From Panorpa germanica (Eukaryota > Arthropoda > Insecta > Mecoptera > Panorpidae), in contig OY783212.1 of the NCBI GenBank assembly GCA_963678705.1, forward strand, positions 13,020,001 to 13,084,000: 64,000 bases of DNA. The letters run 5' to 3'. Positions 60,730 to 64,000 of the stretch are shown here, in pieces. Made by a program: the position numbers and the translations under genes. The stretch's first letter is position 1. Each line of letters starts with the position of its first letter. Under the pieces are notes generated by a model, which searched no databases, was not told the origin of the DNA, and worked only from the letters and a program-made list of their open reading frames with translations.

Positions 60730-60775
60730 ATCCTGGATTCGAACCTCCGCGCTGCGTCGTAATGGGTAGCTAACA
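60730..60775 (-). repeat. SINE-like B-box fragment
   Basis: The minus strand contains an exact B box, GGTTCGAATCC, preceded by GCTACCCATTACGACGCAGC. There is no A box, cloverleaf or acceptor stem, so it is a SINE or tRNA relic and not a tRNA gene. Directly to its right CAGTGGTTTTCAACTTTTTA begins, which resembles a hAT terminus. Confidence 0.45.
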
Positions 60776-60799
60776 TCAGTGGTTTTCAACTTTTTATAC

Positions 60800-63700
60800 T
60801 TGCGAGAAAGTAGTGTTTTGTCTATTAGTATTTAAATGCATATCATTGTAATATTTTAAATATTTTTGAATGCTTGAGAGATTAAAATGGTTACAAAGAA
60901 TCGTAAGAGCAACAATGGAATATTTTTTTTTTGAAATGCAGTAAATGATCACGAATGCCGGAAGTGGTAGGTCGCTTGTATTCGTAGGTATGGGTCTTTG
61001 TTGTATATATATTTTAGTCGGATCAAAGCTGTTTGAAGAGTGCAAAAGTTTATAACTTTTACTTCGTACTCTGCAATTCATACATGCTTTAAAGCTATAT
61101 AAACATTCTTGAATTGATCCCGGCACATTTTGTTTTGTTGGAAATACTTGGAGGATGGAATGTATACTCACAGTTGCATAACATTTTTGGAAAATCAGCG
61201 CGAGCTGCCAAGGCAAAGAAAAATAAATGCAAAGAAAAATGAAACAATTGAAATATACATGAATTTTTTTTTAATTCTGCTACGAGAAATCAATTGTATT
61301 CAGTCGCAATTGCCATCCAGCAAATTTCAATCATAGGCCTTTGGAGTTCGCTAGTACGTCACCAGCGACATGGCTAATGGAGCCCTCTGTTTGGTCATTT
61401 GGTCATTGGTCATCGGTCATAATACTAATAAAGATAAAAAAATGATATATATATTAATTTTTGCAAAGCAATTCATCGCAGAAACAGCTCAACAGCAAGT
61501 GAAGGAAGGAAACAGTTAGCAGAAGAGGAGGTCACTGGGATGGTCTACCACGTTCGACAAGCGTTGCGACGAAAATTGCGATAAATTGTGAACTGTTATG
61601 CGATGAATTACAGTACGACAAACGATACGTTAGCAAAAACTGAATAAACAAAAATAAATTACTTCTTGTGAAGTGGTTCGCGAATCAGCGCTTGAGAATC
61701 TCTGTTAGATCCTGTGATATATGAATGATCATATTATATCGCTTTAATTACATTTGAGTAACGTCAATCTGTATCTCTTTCTCTCTCTATGTCATTTTAT
61801 TTACACGTGTGTATTATTTATAGAGCAATACGCCATATTTATTGCAAATATTGGTAGAAATATACGATTTCTTATAACACGTTGTAAACATTGTTTATTT
61901 ATATAAGATATAAGTCCAGTGACAGTTATTACCAAAACATAACACAGCTGCAAATGACAAGATGAACGTCACTTGTGTTAATGAAATATTAAAAGAGTCT
62001 GATACAATTCTATATTTATCATAGACCTATGTAAAGTACAAAAATTAATTTAATATAAGCAGAGTACCAATGTCCCTACTATTAGGTTATAAAAAAAAAA
62101 AAACATTCAAAAAGTGCAGAAAATTAATAAAAGGAGTTGTTAGAATAGACGTGGATCAAGCGCTCAATGGGTTTCTAATAAATAAGTACACTTTTGTATA
62201 GTAGATTTACTTCAATACTAAAACAAAACAATAATTGCTTTCTTTAACCATGAGAAATACAATTTACACCTCTAGTAATTCGAAAAGTGTCACTGGCTTA
62301 TATACCATTTTGCAGACATTTTAACTATATAGTATATAAAAGCTCAAAAATGGACTTGATCGATCTAATTCTATTTTCACCACCCCAAATATGAACGTGT
62401 GTTTATGTCAGTCAATGCTCTTTCATCCCCTCATTAGCCTAAAATAATCGTTCAACCCTTGTCAATGTTCGGTTGACTGAATCTGCACTGAAAAATAAAT
62501 TATACCACTTCTATATTCTATATTTTCAAAATAGTGAGAATTATAAGTCGACATAATATTTCTGGTAAAAATGTGAAACTAAGTTAAAACATCGTATAGA
62601 TAAAATATTTAGAAATACATACATTAATATCAACACAATCGGCACAATTTCATTTGTTTATATCCAAAATGAAAACACATTGAATACATTAACAAAAAAA
62701 TTTAACATCATTTTTAATTTCAATCAACAAACCATTACTTATCAATTTTCTGTTATTACCATTCCAATATTAAGTGCTTTACAATATTTTTCCTCTCCGG
62801 CACTACCATTTGAATTCGCATTATATTTAGTTGGTATAAAGGTCCTTTTACATTATCCGATTCATTAAAATCTGAAAGGTGGATCTGACTGGAGGAGATC
62901 TGCTCTGATATGTTAATATGGGAAGACCACTTTGTCAGATTTTGGTCTATAGGTAAAGAAAAACCGAACACTCATCGTCAGATATCTGGAGAGTCTGCTT
63001 TAGTGCACATGTACATCTTCAAGCTAACACTACCGCAATCAGACAGGCTTATCCATGCCCTGGATACTCTTAATAAAATTACAAGTACAATTTGAAGTCG
63101 TACATTTCGGAAATTTGAAGAGTGATAAAAATAAACTTAAATTGAATCTGAATTTGATTGTCTAAAAAACCTTAAGACGTAAATAACTTTAGATTTATAG
63201 GAAGTCAGAAGCGGACTGTGTCTAAAAATAATGGTTATTAGGAGATAAAAGTTGGAAAAAAGTTTCAACAATATTCCAGTAATGAGTTTTGTTTTAAAAG
63301 GCGCTTTCCACCGAGGAAGCTGGCATCCTGACCATTCATCTAAAGTGATTAGTATATTATTATTTAATATTGAAAGGTTACACAACTTTGTAGGATCATT
63401 GACTTCATGAATTTTCTAGGAAAGCTCTTAGATAGTTCTTGGAGTAGTATAAATAAGTTTAAAATTAATTACTTGGAAAATATAATTTAAAGTCAAAACT
63501 ATTTTATGATTAATGATGTTTTAGATATTTTAAACAGTAATTTCATTAGTTAGGTAACAAATATATCCCTTTATTAACAAATACACATACATTGTTTATA
63601 ATAATAATAATTTATCATATTATGCAACTACACTTGGGAAACTTTTTTACACAATGGAGTCGGCCATTCTAATATGGCCAAGACCGTTTAAAAGACTATG

Positions 63701-64000
63701 CGTCTTTCCTGATATTGTTCTTGGATATTATCATATTATTAGTTAAATTGTTAAACGAAATATAGGGTTAAAAACGTTGTAGTGCGGTATCAATGCAACT
63801 GAACTGAAACTAAAGATATTTAAAAGCATCTGAAAATGTAAAAAATAAAATTGAATGAATTCATCAGTAAAGGAATGTTAATTAAATCCGTTTATAAAAT
63901 AATTTAAAAAAAAGTTTATCAGTGTTTGGTATTTCTATTAGAACGAATACGCAGGAACATGGTGAATATTTTGGACTATGAGTACAATACAAAATATAAA
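60800..64000. other. right end of window, no supported gene
   Basis: AT-rich DNA with a short GGTCATT-type repeat run at 61393-61420. A GC-richer, coding-like but unrecognised block at 62880-63100 has open frames on both strands; a third block with GCGCTTTCCACCGAGGAAGC lies at 63301. A poly-A run lies at about 62092. No splice-supported exon was seen. Confidence 0.45.

Noticed and set aside
60730..60775. tRNA gene
   Set aside because: Only a B-box (GGTTCGAATCC on the minus strand) is present; no A box or acceptor pairing.

Overview
This is a 64 kb piece of a very AT-rich animal nuclear genome, almost certainly an insect. The genes are split into short exons by short introns with normal GT/AG borders. 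The recognisable proteins are metazoan: an equilibrative nucleoside transporter, a PRADC1-type secreted PA-domain protein and an ephexin-type Rho GEF. The repeats are of insect type: a Ty3/gypsy LTR element, a tRNA-derived SINE with an RTE-like tail, MITEs, and TA- or TTAA-flanked elements. I cannot fix the order of insect from the sequence alone. No tRNA, rRNA, CRISPR array or bacterial-style operon is present.

Layout. 1-5.3 kb: a minisatellite of about 43 copies of an 87-bp unit, bracketed by two diverged direct copies of a ~255-bp sequence. 6.8-17.3 kb: the gene-dense part. A seven-exon ENT transporter (minus) and a four-exon PRADC1-like gene (plus) diverge from a ~560-bp shared promoter interval. 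PRADC1 then converges on the 3' end of ephexin (Exn, minus; 14 exons, 1060 codons, DH-PH-SH3 C-terminus). All exon phases in these three genes were checked and close exactly.

17.3-33 kb: a long, repeat-bearing stretch with a 905-codon exon at its far end (minus strand, 30154-32870) and a small 86-nt exon at 26819-26904. The phases of these two exons let them splice in frame onto exon 2 of Exn. I therefore infer an alternative, much longer Exn isoform (about 1967 aa) starting near 32.9 kb, with the 17.2 kb exon as an alternative first exon. Most of 17-30 kb would then be intron.

33-43.4 kb: transposable-element territory dominated by one young, internally deleted gypsy-type LTR element (37420-42910, minus) with an intact 846-codon Gag-PR-partial RT frame. 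Its two LTRs are identical over 751 bp but have unlike U5 ends; one end carries a primer-binding-site-like remnant. 43.4-64 kb: no convincing gene. It holds SINE copies, a 753-bp TTAA-flanked element, a 136-bp TA-flanked mini-element, a decayed LINE reverse-transcriptase end and a few unclassified blocks.

How the genes relate: the ENT imports nucleosides, PRADC1 is a secretory-pathway protein, and Exn links receptor tyrosine signalling to Rho GTPases. They are neighbours, not a pathway. The only structural links are the shared ENT/PRADC1 promoter interval and the proposed long Exn isoform.
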